From an uncultured Poribacteria bacterium (GTDB lineage: Bacteria; Poribacteria; WGA-4E; WGA-3G), in NCBI GenBank assembly GCA_951828385.1, contig OX639973.1:2471200-2535199 (forward strand): a stretch of DNA of 64,000 nt. The letters are read 5' to 3'. Of this stretch, positions 42,547 to 51,602 are shown piece by piece; positions within the stretch are counted from its first letter, which is position 1; each line of letters starts with the position of its first letter. Under the pieces are notes generated by a model. That model searched no databases and was not told the origin of the DNA. It saw only the letters and a list, made by a program, of their open reading frames with translations. Made by a program: the position numbers and the translations under genes.

Positions 42547-43716
42547 ATGAAAATCAAAGATATACAGACCGTCCGAATCAACGTACCGGCGCGGGACATC
42601 AAACGCACGGCACCGCGCCGTGAACCGTGGAATGCTCATGCCGAAGTCGCAAACCCGATGTCGCGCTACCCAGAATATAAACGCCACCGTTCGAGTTGGA
42701 TGCCGAAATGGGATCAGGTTTATGTCAAAGTTACTGCCGAAGATGGGACCTGGGGGATAGGCGAAACCTCGTTTGGCACCCCCGTTGCAGCGATCATTGA
42801 TGAACACTTCGGACCAATGCTGATCGGTGAAAACTGCTTCGCCGTTGAGAAGATTTGGGATATGATGTTCCGTATGTCCAAACCTTATGGTTCACAAGGT
42901 TTAACAAGTTGTGCGATCAGCGGTATTGACATCGCTTTGTGGGATCTGAACGGAAAAATTAAAAACCAACCCGTCTATGAGCTGCTGGGGGGCCCCTTGC
43001 GTGAGAAAATGTTCGCTTACGCCACGGGCAACGATACCGATTGGCAGTTGGAGCTCGGATTCAAAGCGGTGAAGTTAGCGTGTCCTTATGGACCTGTGGA
43101 TGGCGAATGGGGTTTGAAAGAGAACGAAAAACTGGTCGAGAAAACCAGAGAGACGGTCGGTGATGATGTTGAAATTATGCTCGATTGCTACATGGCTTTT
43201 GACGTTGATTACACCATCCGTTTGGCGCACCGACTCCGTCCGTATCGGCTCAAATGGATAGAAGAGTTTCTCATTCCAGAAGACATTGACGGTCTGGTGA
43301 AGGTCAGAGAGGCTGTCGATTGGGTGAGTCTGGCGAGCGGTGAGCATCATTATACGCGCTTCCCATTTCAACAGATTATCGAAAGGCGATGCTTGGACAT
43401 CTTACAACCGGATACCTTCTGGGTAGGTGGCATCACCGAATGCGTCAAAATCTGCCATCTCGCGGACGCTGCAGGACTCACTGTTATCTTCCACGGTGGT
43501 GGACTCCGCCAATCCGGTCTGCATCTGTCCGCTGCGATGCCGAATACGCCTTGGGTAGAATACTACCTCGGTGTCCCACCCGGTGTGCCGTTGGCGGAGA
43601 CGAAGTTATTTGAAGGTGAATCTCTGCCAACGGAGAGTTATATCGCTCCAAATGACGGCCCTGGACTCGGTTTGCACATTGAAGAGGAGTGGCTGACACC
43701 CAGAAGTCCGAGATAA
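42547..43716 (+). CDS. Enolase-superfamily dehydratase (rhamnonate dehydratase-like)
   Basis: The 389-aa protein is a mandelate racemase/muconate lactonizing-type enzyme. Metal ligands are visible at D213 (MLDCY), E239 (WIEEF) and E266 (SGEHHYTR). The GEHHYTR and FHGGGL segments resemble L-rhamnonate dehydratase and related acid-sugar dehydratases. The general acid-base residues fit that subgroup, but the exact sugar is inference. GGAG precedes the start. The next gene starts one base after its stop. Confidence 0.82.
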   Translation: MKIKDIQTVRINVPARDIKRTAPRREPWNAHAEVANPMSRYPEYKRHRSSWMPKWDQVYVKVTAEDGTWGIGETSFGTPVAAIIDEHFGPMLIGENCFAVEKIWDMMFRMSKPYGSQGLTSCAISGIDIALWDLNGKIKNQPVYELLGGPLREKMFAYATGNDTDWQLELGFKAVKLACPYGPVDGEWGLKENEKLVEKTRETVGDDVEIMLDCYMAFDVDYTIRLAHRLRPYRLKWIEEFLIPEDIDGLVKVREAVDWVSLASGEHHYTRFPFQQIIERRCLDILQPDTFWVGGITECVKICHLADAAGLTVIFHGGGLRQSGLHLSAAMPNTPWVEYYLGVPPGVPLAETKLFEGESLPTESYIAPNDGPGLGLHIEEEWLTPRSPR

Positions 43717-43717
43717 T

Positions 43718-44695
43718 ATGCTGCGTTACATCACTTTTTTGTTCTTGTTCTGTTTCTGTATCAACGGCAACGCGTACACGCAAGTGCTTATTGATACTGT
43801 CATTGCGGTTGTCAATACGGATGCTATCACGCGCAGCGAACTCGAAAATGAGTTTCGTATTGCTGCGATTATGGGAAAGCCTCTTGTTGAGACACCGACT
43901 GCTGTTGAGAAACGCGCTGCCCTTGAGAGAATCATCAACCGTAAATTCGTCTTACAGGAATCAGAGCGGAGAGGTATTGTGATTGCCGAGCGCGATGTGC
44001 ATATTGAAGGAAAGATCGCAGAGATTCGTGCCGGATATGATGCTGCGGCAGATTTCCAAAACGTTTTACAGCACTACCAGTTAGAAACTGAAGCCTTGAA
44101 GATGTGGATCTATGAGCAGCTCATTTACGATGAATTCTTCCGACGTATCTTTTTCAATGCCGTCAACAGTGCCGAAGTCGAAAAGTTAGCCAAATCATAC
44201 TATAATACGCATAGTACCGAATTTGTTGTGCCACCGACGCTCACTTTCAACTCGCTACTTATCGTTATTCCGGAGGGTATATCAGAAACGGAAAAGCAAA
44301 ATGTGGTGGACCTGGTACAAGAACTCAATGGGCATTTACAGCAAGGGAAAACATTTGAGGCAGTCCGTAAAGCGTATGAGACGCTGTTGACACTTAAATT
44401 TGCGATTTCGACAGTCGAGGCAGACACACCGTTAGGGAGCATTATAACCGAATTGAAAACTTCTGAGCGAAGTCAACCGATCCTTGTTGCGGAAGGATAC
44501 CGCATTGTCGAACGCGTTCGGATTAATCCCGCATACCAAAAGGAGTATTCAGAGGTCAGTGAAGAGATCACCGAGCGGATCAGACAAGAGGAAGCAGCGC
44601 AACGGTTTGAAGCATGGTTGACTGGAGAGAAAGAGGAGAAGACTTGGCATATTTTAGACGATGAACTCACGCGAACAGAAAACAAGGCAAAATAA
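43718..44695 (+). CDS. SurA-like periplasmic foldase
   Basis: The 325-aa protein has a signal peptide (about 20 residues) and a SurA N-terminal type domain: DTVIAVVNTDAITRSELE, followed by helices with INRKFVLQESERRGI. A parvulin-like peptidyl-prolyl isomerase region lies at about residues 155-270 (FNSLLIVIPEG through AEGYRIVERV). It probably helps fold outer-membrane or periplasmic proteins. It is coupled to the dehydratase gene by a one-base gap, although the functions are unrelated. Confidence 0.75.
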   Translation: MLRYITFLFLFCFCINGNAYTQVLIDTVIAVVNTDAITRSELENEFRIAAIMGKPLVETPTAVEKRAALERIINRKFVLQESERRGIVIAERDVHIEGKIAEIRAGYDAAADFQNVLQHYQLETEALKMWIYEQLIYDEFFRRIFFNAVNSAEVEKLAKSYYNTHSTEFVVPPTLTFNSLLIVIPEGISETEKQNVVDLVQELNGHLQQGKTFEAVRKAYETLLTLKFAISTVEADTPLGSIITELKTSERSQPILVAEGYRIVERVRINPAYQKEYSEVSEEITERIRQEEAAQRFEAWLTGEKEEKTWHILDDELTRTENKAK

Positions 44696-44699
44696 ACAG

Positions 44700-46373
44700 A
44701 TGCGAGATTATCAGGGCTTAATGCATCGCGAAAACAGACGATCAGGCAGGCGCACGCCTCAGGTAAAATGGGAGCATTGTGTCATCGGCGTACTTCTATT
44801 TATGTTCGCCACATGGGCATCTGGCGATGATATATTGCGACGGAATATCACAGACACTCCTAAAACGTTTCAGAAACAGTTGAAAGATGCCCAACAAGCA
44901 TTTCAAGCCGAACAGTGGCAGGAGGCACTCCGTTTATACCGATCCCTTGCTGAGGCAGCACCAGATGTGCCGATTGTCCATATCGGCGAAGGAGATGCCG
45001 CCGCGAAACTGAAAGACTATCCCACCGCGATTAACGCCTTCCAACGCGCCTTGCAACACCTCTCAACGGAACAACAAGCTGATAGCTCAGTCACTCGCCT
45101 ACAATTCATTGTACAAGCCAAACTGGGGGCGGCGTATCATCGCAACAAGCAGCTGGAGGCAGCCGATATGTGGCTCCAAAAAGCCGTCAAAGGTGCGGGT
45201 GAGGACGCACCGGTGGCGTGGTATGTCGCTTTGGGACAGATCGAAACCGAGCGTGGAAACTTAGAGCAGGCGCGTAGATACTATAGTGTCGCCGTGCAAT
45301 TGCACCCAGAGACGACTGCCGCATACAACAATCTTGGGCATGTCCTTCTCAAACTCAACCGTATTGACGAAGCCGATGCCGTTTTTAGGGAGGCACTCAC
45401 CCAAGACGAGACACTTGCCAGCGCAGCGTTCGGACGCGGCGAAGTGGGAATAAGGCGTGGACAATTCGATGTCGCCCGTCGTTTTTACGAACATGCTGTC
45501 CAACACGCACCGCATGAGCCGACATTTCACAAATCGCTTGCAGAGGCTCTCCGCGGTATGGGGAATAGTGAAGCAGCCGAAATCGCCGAAGCGCGTTACC
45601 GCCGAACACTTGCGGAACGCTATCTCCGTCAAGCACACTGGTTTATTGAAAAAAAGCAGCTACGGCAGGCGTTGGGACCGCTGCAAAAGGCACTTGAAAC
45701 GGATGATATGTTTATACCGGCACTGAAAGATTATGCCTATCTTCAGATGCAACTCGGCGAATTAGCAGCCGCGAAGCAGACGTATCAGCGTGTCCTAACT
45801 GTGGAACCCGCCTCCCGTCAGGCACTTTTACATCTTGGTATGATAGCAGCCAAACTCGGAAACCGACAGAATGCCGCAGCGCACTATCTCACGCTCATCA
45901 AACACGATCCAGACTTTATGGATACCTACGTGCAACTCGCCAATCTGCACGAGAGGTCAGGAGACTTGGCAGCTGCCGAGCAAGCACTCACAATGGGAAT
46001 AGAACACGAACCGACATGGGCACCCGGGTATTTATGGCGTGGAAAGATTTTCCAAAAGCAGGGCGCGTCTGACCTTGCAGAAACCGATTTCCGTCGTGCG
46101 ATCCAACTCGCGCCGGGTGTGCCGTTCCCGAAAGAAGCATTGGCATCCCTGCTCGCGACGGAAAACAGGAAACTTGCCGAAGCACGGACGCTTGCTGAAA
46201 CTGTCGTTAAAAAGGATAGCCGCCCGGTACACCATGCCACGCTTGCCTTCGTCTATTACCGTCTCAACCGTATCCCTGACGCACGACGTGAAATTGAAAC
46301 TGCTTTTACACAGGCTCCTAAGCACCCCTACATTCTAAAAATTCGCTCACAAATCTTAAAAAATGATAAGTAG
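44700..46373 (+). CDS. TPR-repeat protein
   Basis: I place the start at ATG 44700, which gives 557 aa; an earlier in-frame ATG at 44661 overlaps the foldase gene by 35 bases. A membrane segment or signal lies at about residues 27-45 (CVIGVLLFMFATWASG). The rest is tetratricopeptide repeats of 34 residues, at least 12 units, with patterns such as AAYNNLGHVLLKLNRIDEA. It probably acts as a scaffold. It sits in the same run as the dehydratase and foldase genes. Confidence 0.8.
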   Translation: MRDYQGLMHRENRRSGRRTPQVKWEHCVIGVLLFMFATWASGDDILRRNITDTPKTFQKQLKDAQQAFQAEQWQEALRLYRSLAEAAPDVPIVHIGEGDAAAKLKDYPTAINAFQRALQHLSTEQQADSSVTRLQFIVQAKLGAAYHRNKQLEAADMWLQKAVKGAGEDAPVAWYVALGQIETERGNLEQARRYYSVAVQLHPETTAAYNNLGHVLLKLNRIDEADAVFREALTQDETLASAAFGRGEVGIRRGQFDVARRFYEHAVQHAPHEPTFHKSLAEALRGMGNSEAAEIAEARYRRTLAERYLRQAHWFIEKKQLRQALGPLQKALETDDMFIPALKDYAYLQMQLGELAAAKQTYQRVLTVEPASRQALLHLGMIAAKLGNRQNAAAHYLTLIKHDPDFMDTYVQLANLHERSGDLAAAEQALTMGIEHEPTWAPGYLWRGKIFQKQGASDLAETDFRRAIQLAPGVPFPKEALASLLATENRKLAEARTLAETVVKKDSRPVHHATLAFVYYRLNRIPDARREIETAFTQAPKHPYILKIRSQILKNDK

Positions 46374-46475
46374 TGACCGCCTCACATACCATCGTAAGCA
46401 ATAACAAACGATATGTCATTTCATTTTGCGTAAGTCCTATAATTTATAGTTAGCTATAGCCTTATAATTTTTTAT

Positions 46476-46503
46476 TTGACAAATAAAAAAATTGGCGTAT
46501 TAT
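46476..46503 (+). promoter_or_regulatory. Promoter-like site inside the repeat element
   Basis: TTGACA at 46476-46481, a 16-base spacer and TATTAT at 46498-46503. It lies within the AT-rich repeat element, 265 bases before the P460 gene. Confidence 0.4.
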
Positions 46504-46616
46504 AACCAATGACTTACGAATTTCCCCTTACAGTCTCCCTGATAACGGGGATTTAGGGGGTTAAAAATACTGAAATTGCTGCTTTTTGCGTAAGTTCTAT
46601 TTAATATTATTTTTTC

Positions 46617-46645
46617 TTGAGTATTAAAACGAAGTATAGTATAAT
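46617..46645 (+). promoter_or_regulatory. Promoter for the cytochrome P460-like gene
   Basis: TTGAGT at 46617-46622, a 17-base spacer and a perfect TATAAT at 46640-46645, about 120 bases before the ATG. Confidence 0.5.
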
Positions 46646-46767
46646 TAAACAAGGTTGTGTATACATAAACCCGAAGGGTTAAATTCTGAAATGAATGAGC
46701 TGAGTCGCATTAAGCTCGCAACTCTTCGTCAATTCCTATTTCAAAAACAGAAGAAGGAGCATTCGTA

Positions 46768-47631
46768 ATGCTTAGATTTCAAATAGCCTTGGCTATTATT
46801 TTAGTTGGTTGTGTCGCCTTCGTAGCTTGTGAACGCGGACAACAGATGTTAGACCCCGCCGATATGACGGATCCCGGCACTGACAAGCCCATGACCATGG
46901 ATATGATGGACATGACGATGTACACGTCCAGTGTTACGCTTGACGCACCGACGATGACCGTCGATGAAGCTAAGGCGGCTATGGATCCGCCGGCAACCGG
47001 CGCAGCACACGGCACGGGCAGTCGTACTGTCTATTTCAACGAAGCTGGTGCCATGGCGAATATGGCTGGGACAGTACCGTACCCCGCAGGAACGATGATT
47101 CTCAAGAAAGTCATGGACCCTACTGAGACATTTATCATGCAAGTCGTAACGATGACTAAAACCGACGACATGATGTATGCAGCGCATAATGGTTGGATAT
47201 ATGGCGCGACCCAGCGTGCTTCGGAAACCGAAGAGTTAATGATGCCACAATCCATTCCTGTAGCTATGGCTCAAGGATGTCACGACTGCCACATGGCAGC
47301 GGGCGAAGGCCGCGACAGCGTCTTTGTGTCACTTCCCATGAAAGATGATTCGACTGGTGATGGCACTGGTGATGGCACTGGTGATGGCACGGGCGATGGC
47401 ACGGGCGATGGCACTGGTGACGGCACGGGCGATGGCACGGGCGATGGCACGGGCGTCGGCACTGGTGATGGCACGGGCGATGGCACTGGTGACGGCACGG
47501 GCGATGGCACTGGTGATGGCACGGGCGATGGCACGGGCGATGGCACTGGTGACGGCACGAACGGTGCTAATGGTGCCGGTAACGGTGCTGGTAATGGCAA
47601 TGGTGCTGGTAATGGCAACGGTGCCCAATAG
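46768..47631 (+). CDS. Cytochrome P460-like lipoprotein with (GDGT)n tail
   Basis: The 287-aa protein has a lipobox ending at Cys21 (FVAC). Residues about 60-190 resemble cytochrome P460: [12 protein letters not shown] with candidate cross-linked lysines (113-114), and the heme motif CHDCH at 171-175, then GRDSVFVSL. Residues 196-263 are 17 near-perfect four-residue units (TGDG, one TGVG), then an Asn/Gly/Ala-rich end (GAGNGNGAGNG). P460 enzymes oxidise hydroxylamine or related compounds; activity here is unproven. AAGGAG supports the start. The Gly/Asp-rich tail may bind calcium or act as a spacer. Confidence 0.72.
   Translation: MLRFQIALAIILVGCVAFVACERGQQMLDPADMTDPGTDKPMTMDMMDMTMYTSSVTLDAPTMTVDEAKAAMDPPATGAAHGTGSRTVYFNEAGAMANMAGTVPYPAGTMILKKVMDPTETFIMQVVTMTKTDDMMYAAHNGWIYGATQRASETEELMMPQSIPVAMAQGCHDCHMAAGEGRDSVFVSLPMKDDSTGDGTGDGTGDGTGDGTGDGTGDGTGDGTGDGTGVGTGDGTGDGTGDGTGDGTGDGTGDGTGDGTGDGTNGANGAGNGAGNGNGAGNGNGAQ
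47353..47556. repeat. 12-base minisatellite, 17 units
   Basis: Exactly 204 bases made of 17 units of ACNGGNGANGGC encode Thr-Gly-Asp-Gly. Synonymous variation (ACT GGT versus ACG GGC) occurs in blocks. Unit number is likely to vary between strains. Confidence 0.9.
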
Positions 47632-47654
47632 TTTTATCTTACAACCCCTATAAA

Positions 47655-47707
47655 GAAGGGGACCGGTAACAACATTCTATAGTTGCCGATCCCCTTCTTC
47701 TTTTTTG
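47655..47707. terminator. Bidirectional intrinsic terminator
   Basis: GAAGGGGACCGGTAAC pairs with GTTGCCGATCCCCTTC around an 11-base loop, followed by TTCTTTTTT. It lies between convergent genes and can serve the P460 gene and, with a weaker T tract, the GH13 gene. Confidence 0.8.
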
Positions 47708-47719
47708 TATATCTTAATC

Positions 47720-49480
47720 TTAGGCGATGAACGCACCACTCTGCGCTGCAAGCGAAACCTTTACGGAATCTTCTGATACTGTCACTTGATTTCCATTGAG
47801 CAGGTCTTTCACAGGCGTTTGGAATGTCGCGACTGGAACATCAATCGTTTGAGCGCGCTGGCTCGTATTTAAAACAATCAAGACAGGACTGGTTTCGGAA
47901 GTACGCAGATAGGCATAAGTTCCGTTTTGAACATCCAAATGAACAACTTTTCGCTTTCCCGAAGTAAGCACCGGTAACTGTTTCCGCAGTGCCCCCAACC
48001 GCCGGAAATAGGTCAATAAATCTTTATCCTGTTCATCTCCCCATAGCATCGGTAAACGTGCCTCCTCAAAACGTCCAAGCGGGTCCCGTTGTGAAACGCC
48101 GACTTCGGTGCCGTTGTAAATCACAGGCGGTGCGGAGAGTGTGAATAGGACGAGTGCTGCCAATCGTACCTTCGCCTTATCTTCACCTGCCAAGTAGAGG
48201 ATGCGTGTCATATCGTGGTTATCCAAAAACGCAGGGAGTGAGAAGTCCTTCGGAAAATATGTCTCATGTGCTGCTAAAAATGCTTCAAACTCCAGCAGCG
48301 TCGAAGTTTCGAGAACAAAGGTTCGTCGGAGTGCATCCGCCAGCAAAAAATCGAGGCAGCCATCAAAATGCGGCATGTAAGCGGCTATCCCTTCCGAATG
48401 ACGGACCACCTCCCCGAAAAGAAAGGCATCAGGATTCACTGCTTTACACGCTTGACGAAAGTCTGCCCAGAACGTGTGCGGCGGTCCCGGGGCATAATCG
48501 AGTCGGTAACCGTCAACACCGTTTTCTAACCAATACTGTACACACGCCAAAAGATAGTCGCTTGCCGGTTTGTGTTTGAGGTTCAGTTGCGGCATCCCCT
48601 TCACACCGAAAAAACTGGTGTATTCATCGGGCCACCGCTGCCATGTATACCATGCGCGATACTCGCTGTTTGCATCACGTTGTGCCGCCTGAAATGTCGG
48701 ATGCTGATTGGACCAGTGATTCGCGACAAAATCCAAAATAACTCGGATGTCACGCTGATGCGCTTTTTCGATCAGTTCTTTGAGATCCGCGTTCGTGCCG
48801 AACCGAGGTTCAACAGTGTAGTAGTCTGTTGCATCGTAGCCGTGATGTGTCGGACTCGCGAAGAGAGGTGAGAGCCAGATCGCATTGCATCCGAGCGATT
48901 GAATATAGTCCAACTTCTGAATCGCGCCGCGGAGTGTGCCGCCGAAAAATCCGGAGAGATTCGTCGGTTTTTTCCACGGCACGCCGTCTCCCGGATAGAA
49001 CCGATCTAAGAAGATATGGTAGATAACGGCATCGTATACCCACATTGGCACATCGTAATCGTCAATCGAGAAAGCGAATTCAGTTGCGTCCAATAATACT
49101 CGCGCTTGGTTATCCGCAAAAATCCAGTTGTCTGAGTCCACAACGCGTCCGCCAATTTTGTAGCGTACGATTGCCCCGACTGCTTGTGGTGGGATTTGTC
49201 CGTGCCAGTGGCGAACATATCTCCATTCAAGTGTACTCCATACGGGTTCCCCCGGCACGAGTTCAAATGTGGTTTCTTGGCCATTTGCCTTCATCCAGCA
49301 GCGCACTGCGTCATAAGCAATACCGCCAGATGTTGTCACGTGGAGCGTGATAGGTTGATTGGGTTGAGGGCGCGGCGGCGATTCAGACTGCGTACCTAAT
49401 CGGTGCAGATGCTTAATACCGACTAAATTGCTTCGGTATTCAGCGGTCCGATTATCAAAATCTCTTTGGGAGCCAAACAT
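47720..49480 (-). CDS. Glycoside hydrolase family 13 alpha-amylase/neopullulanase-like
   Basis: The 586-aa protein has an N-terminal beta domain (about 1-145) typical of cyclomaltodextrinase/neopullulanase types and a GH13 barrel. Conserved regions: DFVANH (250-255), GYRLDYA with nucleophile D328, FGEV with acid/base E357, and FLDNHD with D423. A C-terminal beta domain follows from about 510. No signal peptide is visible, so it is probably cytoplasmic and acts on maltodextrins taken up by the cell. AGAGGA precedes the start. Confidence 0.88.
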   Translation of the reverse strand: MFGSQRDFDNRTAEYRSNLVGIKHLHRLGTQSESPPRPQPNQPITLHVTTSGGIAYDAVRCWMKANGQETTFELVPGEPVWSTLEWRYVRHWHGQIPPQAVGAIVRYKIGGRVVDSDNWIFADNQARVLLDATEFAFSIDDYDVPMWVYDAVIYHIFLDRFYPGDGVPWKKPTNLSGFFGGTLRGAIQKLDYIQSLGCNAIWLSPLFASPTHHGYDATDYYTVEPRFGTNADLKELIEKAHQRDIRVILDFVANHWSNQHPTFQAAQRDANSEYRAWYTWQRWPDEYTSFFGVKGMPQLNLKHKPASDYLLACVQYWLENGVDGYRLDYAPGPPHTFWADFRQACKAVNPDAFLFGEVVRHSEGIAAYMPHFDGCLDFLLADALRRTFVLETSTLLEFEAFLAAHETYFPKDFSLPAFLDNHDMTRILYLAGEDKAKVRLAALVLFTLSAPPVIYNGTEVGVSQRDPLGRFEEARLPMLWGDEQDKDLLTYFRRLGALRKQLPVLTSGKRKVVHLDVQNGTYAYLRTSETSPVLIVLNTSQRAQTIDVPVATFQTPVKDLLNGNQVTVSEDSVKVSLAAQSGAFIA

Positions 49481-49531
49481 AATGTCCTCTGCCTGTTCAT
49501 AGTCATGCGATCCTTGTGGGTTCAGGGCAAT

Positions 49532-49566
49532 AAAAAAAGCCGTGTCGCGAGTACACGGCTTTTTTC
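49532..49566 (-). terminator. Intrinsic terminator for the TIG/LysM lipoprotein gene
   Basis: AAAAAAAGCCGTGT, a CGCGAGT loop and ACACGGCTTTTTT form a strong hairpin with a U tract on either strand. It lies directly downstream of the minus-strand lipoprotein gene. Confidence 0.8.
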
Positions 49567-49585
49567 ATTTTTGTTACGAATTGAC

Positions 49586-50512
49586 TTACTTATCGCCCCA
49601 AGCAGCCCCGCGCCGAATCCATAAGCGTTGTCCGACACTCAGTTTCGTCCGGTCAAAGATATAATCATCTTGGTTCCCTGCGACTAACCGTTCCCACAGC
49701 TCTGGGTTATCGAAAATCTCAGGACGCGCAGCGATGCGCTTGAGTGCAGCCTCACCGTTTTCTTCCTGAATATCCTCTTCTTGGACACGGTATCTGTCAA
49801 GTTTCTCCGGACTGGTAATGCTGAAGCTGAAGCTATGTGGACTTACGAGGGTATTGCCCGCCATATCGGCAGCACCGGTGACAGTGACGGTGTACATCCG
49901 TCCTGCCCGCATCGGCATATCGGATGTAAATGTCACAGAATCGCCGGTTCCACTCACTGTGCCTGATAATGTTGCGTCCATCGGTTCGCTCAGTGAATCT
50001 TCCGTTTTCGTAACTGCTACATTGACTGAGACGCTGCCGCTATCCACCGCTTCACTAAATGAGACCATCACGCTGTTCATCACATTTAGGGAATCTTCGT
50101 ACTCAGAGATGACTGTGCCATCAGTGGGTTCGTTCATCGTTACGGTTGGTGGCGTTGCATCGGTGTATGTAAATTGCTGTGAAAGCGTGACCGGTACTTC
50201 GGGTTTGCCCTTGTTGGTAACGACGACAGAAACGGATTCGCCTGCCATGCCACCGGGGGTCATTGCGGTAATTTGTGATTCACTTGGGACTGTCACGCTT
50301 GTGGCGTTTTTCCCGCCGAACGTCACGGTTACACCGTTTTTCATATCAAATTTTTCGCCAGTAATCTGGACAGTTGTCCCGCCGCTCTCGGGGCCTTCTG
50401 TGGGGCTCATCCCGCTCGGTACCGGTTCTGGATTACAGCCGCCGCAGCCTAGCATCCACGCGCAGACAATCGTGAGGATAGCCAACACGGCTATGTTTCT
50501 GGGTTTTTGCAT
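49586..50512 (-). CDS. Lipoprotein with IPT/TIG, Ig-like and LysM-like domains
   Basis: The 308-aa protein starts at ATG 50512, with AAGGAG upstream. The lipobox is MLGC (Cys 23). An IPT/TIG domain (GMSPTEGPESGGTTVQITG through VTNKG) is followed by a bacterial Ig-like domain with PPTVTMNEPTDG and the AVDSGSVSVNV pattern. The last 55 residues (IAARPEIFDNPELWERLV...LSVGQRLWI) resemble a LysM peptidoglycan-binding domain. It is probably anchored in the outer membrane and touches the cell wall. The order TIG-Ig-LysM is unusual to me. Confidence 0.78.
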   Translation of the reverse strand: MQKPRNIAVLAILTIVCAWMLGCGGCNPEPVPSGMSPTEGPESGGTTVQITGEKFDMKNGVTVTFGGKNATSVTVPSESQITAMTPGGMAGESVSVVVTNKGKPEVPVTLSQQFTYTDATPPTVTMNEPTDGTVISEYEDSLNVMNSVMVSFSEAVDSGSVSVNVAVTKTEDSLSEPMDATLSGTVSGTGDSVTFTSDMPMRAGRMYTVTVTGAADMAGNTLVSPHSFSFSITSPEKLDRYRVQEEDIQEENGEAALKRIAARPEIFDNPELWERLVAGNQDDYIFDRTKLSVGQRLWIRRGAAWGDK

Positions 50513-50753
50513 TAATTCGGTCTCCTTATCGTCAGAAAAAGTCTCATTCCGTACCGCGATTTTGGTGCAGCTTGCTGGTCTGCAAAACTTGCTATGAAGC
50601 ACGGACGCAGCTCGCTGGTTTCCAAAACTTGTTACTACAAAGTAGAATCTCGTGGATTAGAAGGAAGCCTCTAAATTACACCTTAAATTATTATACACAT
50701 TAATGGGTACAGTTGTCAACACTTTTTTCTGCAGCTGGTACACAACAAAGATC
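50513..50753. other. Intergenic region with a 25-base direct repeat
   Basis: GCAGCTTGCTGGTCTGCAAAACTTG (with four mismatches in the second copy) occurs at 50567-50591 and 50607-50631. I see no gene in this stretch. Confidence 0.5.
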
Positions 50754-51602
50754 TTAACCACGCCAACTCGTCCGTTTTAAGGGATCTTGGACTGAAACAG
50801 TCAATTCTGGTCCGAAACCATCTATTCCCAATCTCACGGTATCTCCGTCGTCAACTGCCGTGAGTGCTTCATGGTGTGTCCCAGTGGATACAACATCGCC
50901 CGGTTCCAACGTTACGACGTTGGTTACCTCTGCGAGTAATTCTGGAATGAAGCGTGCCATAGAGTTCGTGGAAAAGTCGTGTTGTAAGCCGTCATTAATC
51001 CAGAGTTGCACGCCAAGTGCGTTTCCGTCAGCCACTTCATCGGCGGTAACGAGTGCCGGTCCCATGGGTGCGAATGTGTGCCAACTTTTTCCTAAGAAGA
51101 AACCGCCGGGCAATCCCCGTGCGGATACGTCAATGAATTGTGTGTAACCGAATACGTGGTCCAAGGCGTTTTCTTCGGAGAGATGCTTTGCCGTTTTGCC
51201 GATAACGATCGCCAATTCGGGTTCAAAATGGAACACAGTCACATCTGCTTCCGGTAGTTGGACTGTCCCTTTTGTGGCGATGATGCCGGTCGGCGACTTC
51301 AGAAATGCGTTGAACTCACCGCGAGACGGACTATCCGGCTCAATGTAATTACCCGCGAGGCACACGAGTTGCCCGGGACGCGGTAAGGGTGCTTTGAGGC
51401 TAACACTATCTAAAGCGGTAGTTGTCCCATTTTCAGCAGCCGCCGCTATCGCTGGACGTAGGTTATCAAAGTCCTCAATCACCATTCGTATCAATTCCTG
51501 CGGTGTGTGATACGAAATGCCGCTCAGTGCGTCGCTGATGTCAACAACCCCGTCTTCTGTGATTACACCGAGTTGATAGTCGTTAAAGAATGTAAGTTTC
51601 AT
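50754..51602 (-). CDS. Fumarylacetoacetate hydrolase family protein
   Basis: The 282-aa protein has the FAH core: FHFEPELAIVIGKTAKHL (metal-binding Glu), the GYTQFIDVSARG segment and the GDVVSTGTHHEAL segment. Members cleave C-C bonds or decarboxylate keto acids, often at the end of sugar-acid or aromatic pathways. It is the last gene of a minus-strand operon and starts directly at the stop of the Gfo/Idh/MocA gene. Confidence 0.85.
   Translation of the reverse strand: MKLTFFNDYQLGVITEDGVVDISDALSGISYHTPQELIRMVIEDFDNLRPAIAAAAENGTTTALDSVSLKAPLPRPGQLVCLAGNYIEPDSPSRGEFNAFLKSPTGIIATKGTVQLPEADVTVFHFEPELAIVIGKTAKHLSEENALDHVFGYTQFIDVSARGLPGGFFLGKSWHTFAPMGPALVTADEVADGNALGVQLWINDGLQHDFSTNSMARFIPELLAEVTNVVTLEPGDVVSTGTHHEALTAVDDGDTVRLGIDGFGPELTVSVQDPLKRTSWRG

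Larger units (their letters stand above)
46374..46767. other. Non-coding region with MITE-like repeats and two promoters
   Basis: No gene is visible in these 394 bases. TTTTGCGTAAGTCCTAT (46424-46440) recurs as TTTTTGCGTAAGTTCTAT (46583-46600), and an inverse ACTTACGAA lies between them at 46512-46520, followed by a CCCC...GGGGATTTAGGGGGTT hairpin. This layout resembles the ends of small non-autonomous elements. It also contains the promoters listed separately. Confidence 0.55.

Noticed and set aside
47280-47618. Minus-strand open frame coding for PVPSPVPS repeats
   Set aside because: It is the antisense reading of the TGDG minisatellite; low-complexity repeats keep all frames open. There is no ribosome site.
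49818-50597. Long plus-strand open frame opposite the TIG/LysM lipoprotein gene
   Set aside because: It has no ribosome site and no recognisable domain. The minus-strand frame has a lipobox, domains and a terminator.
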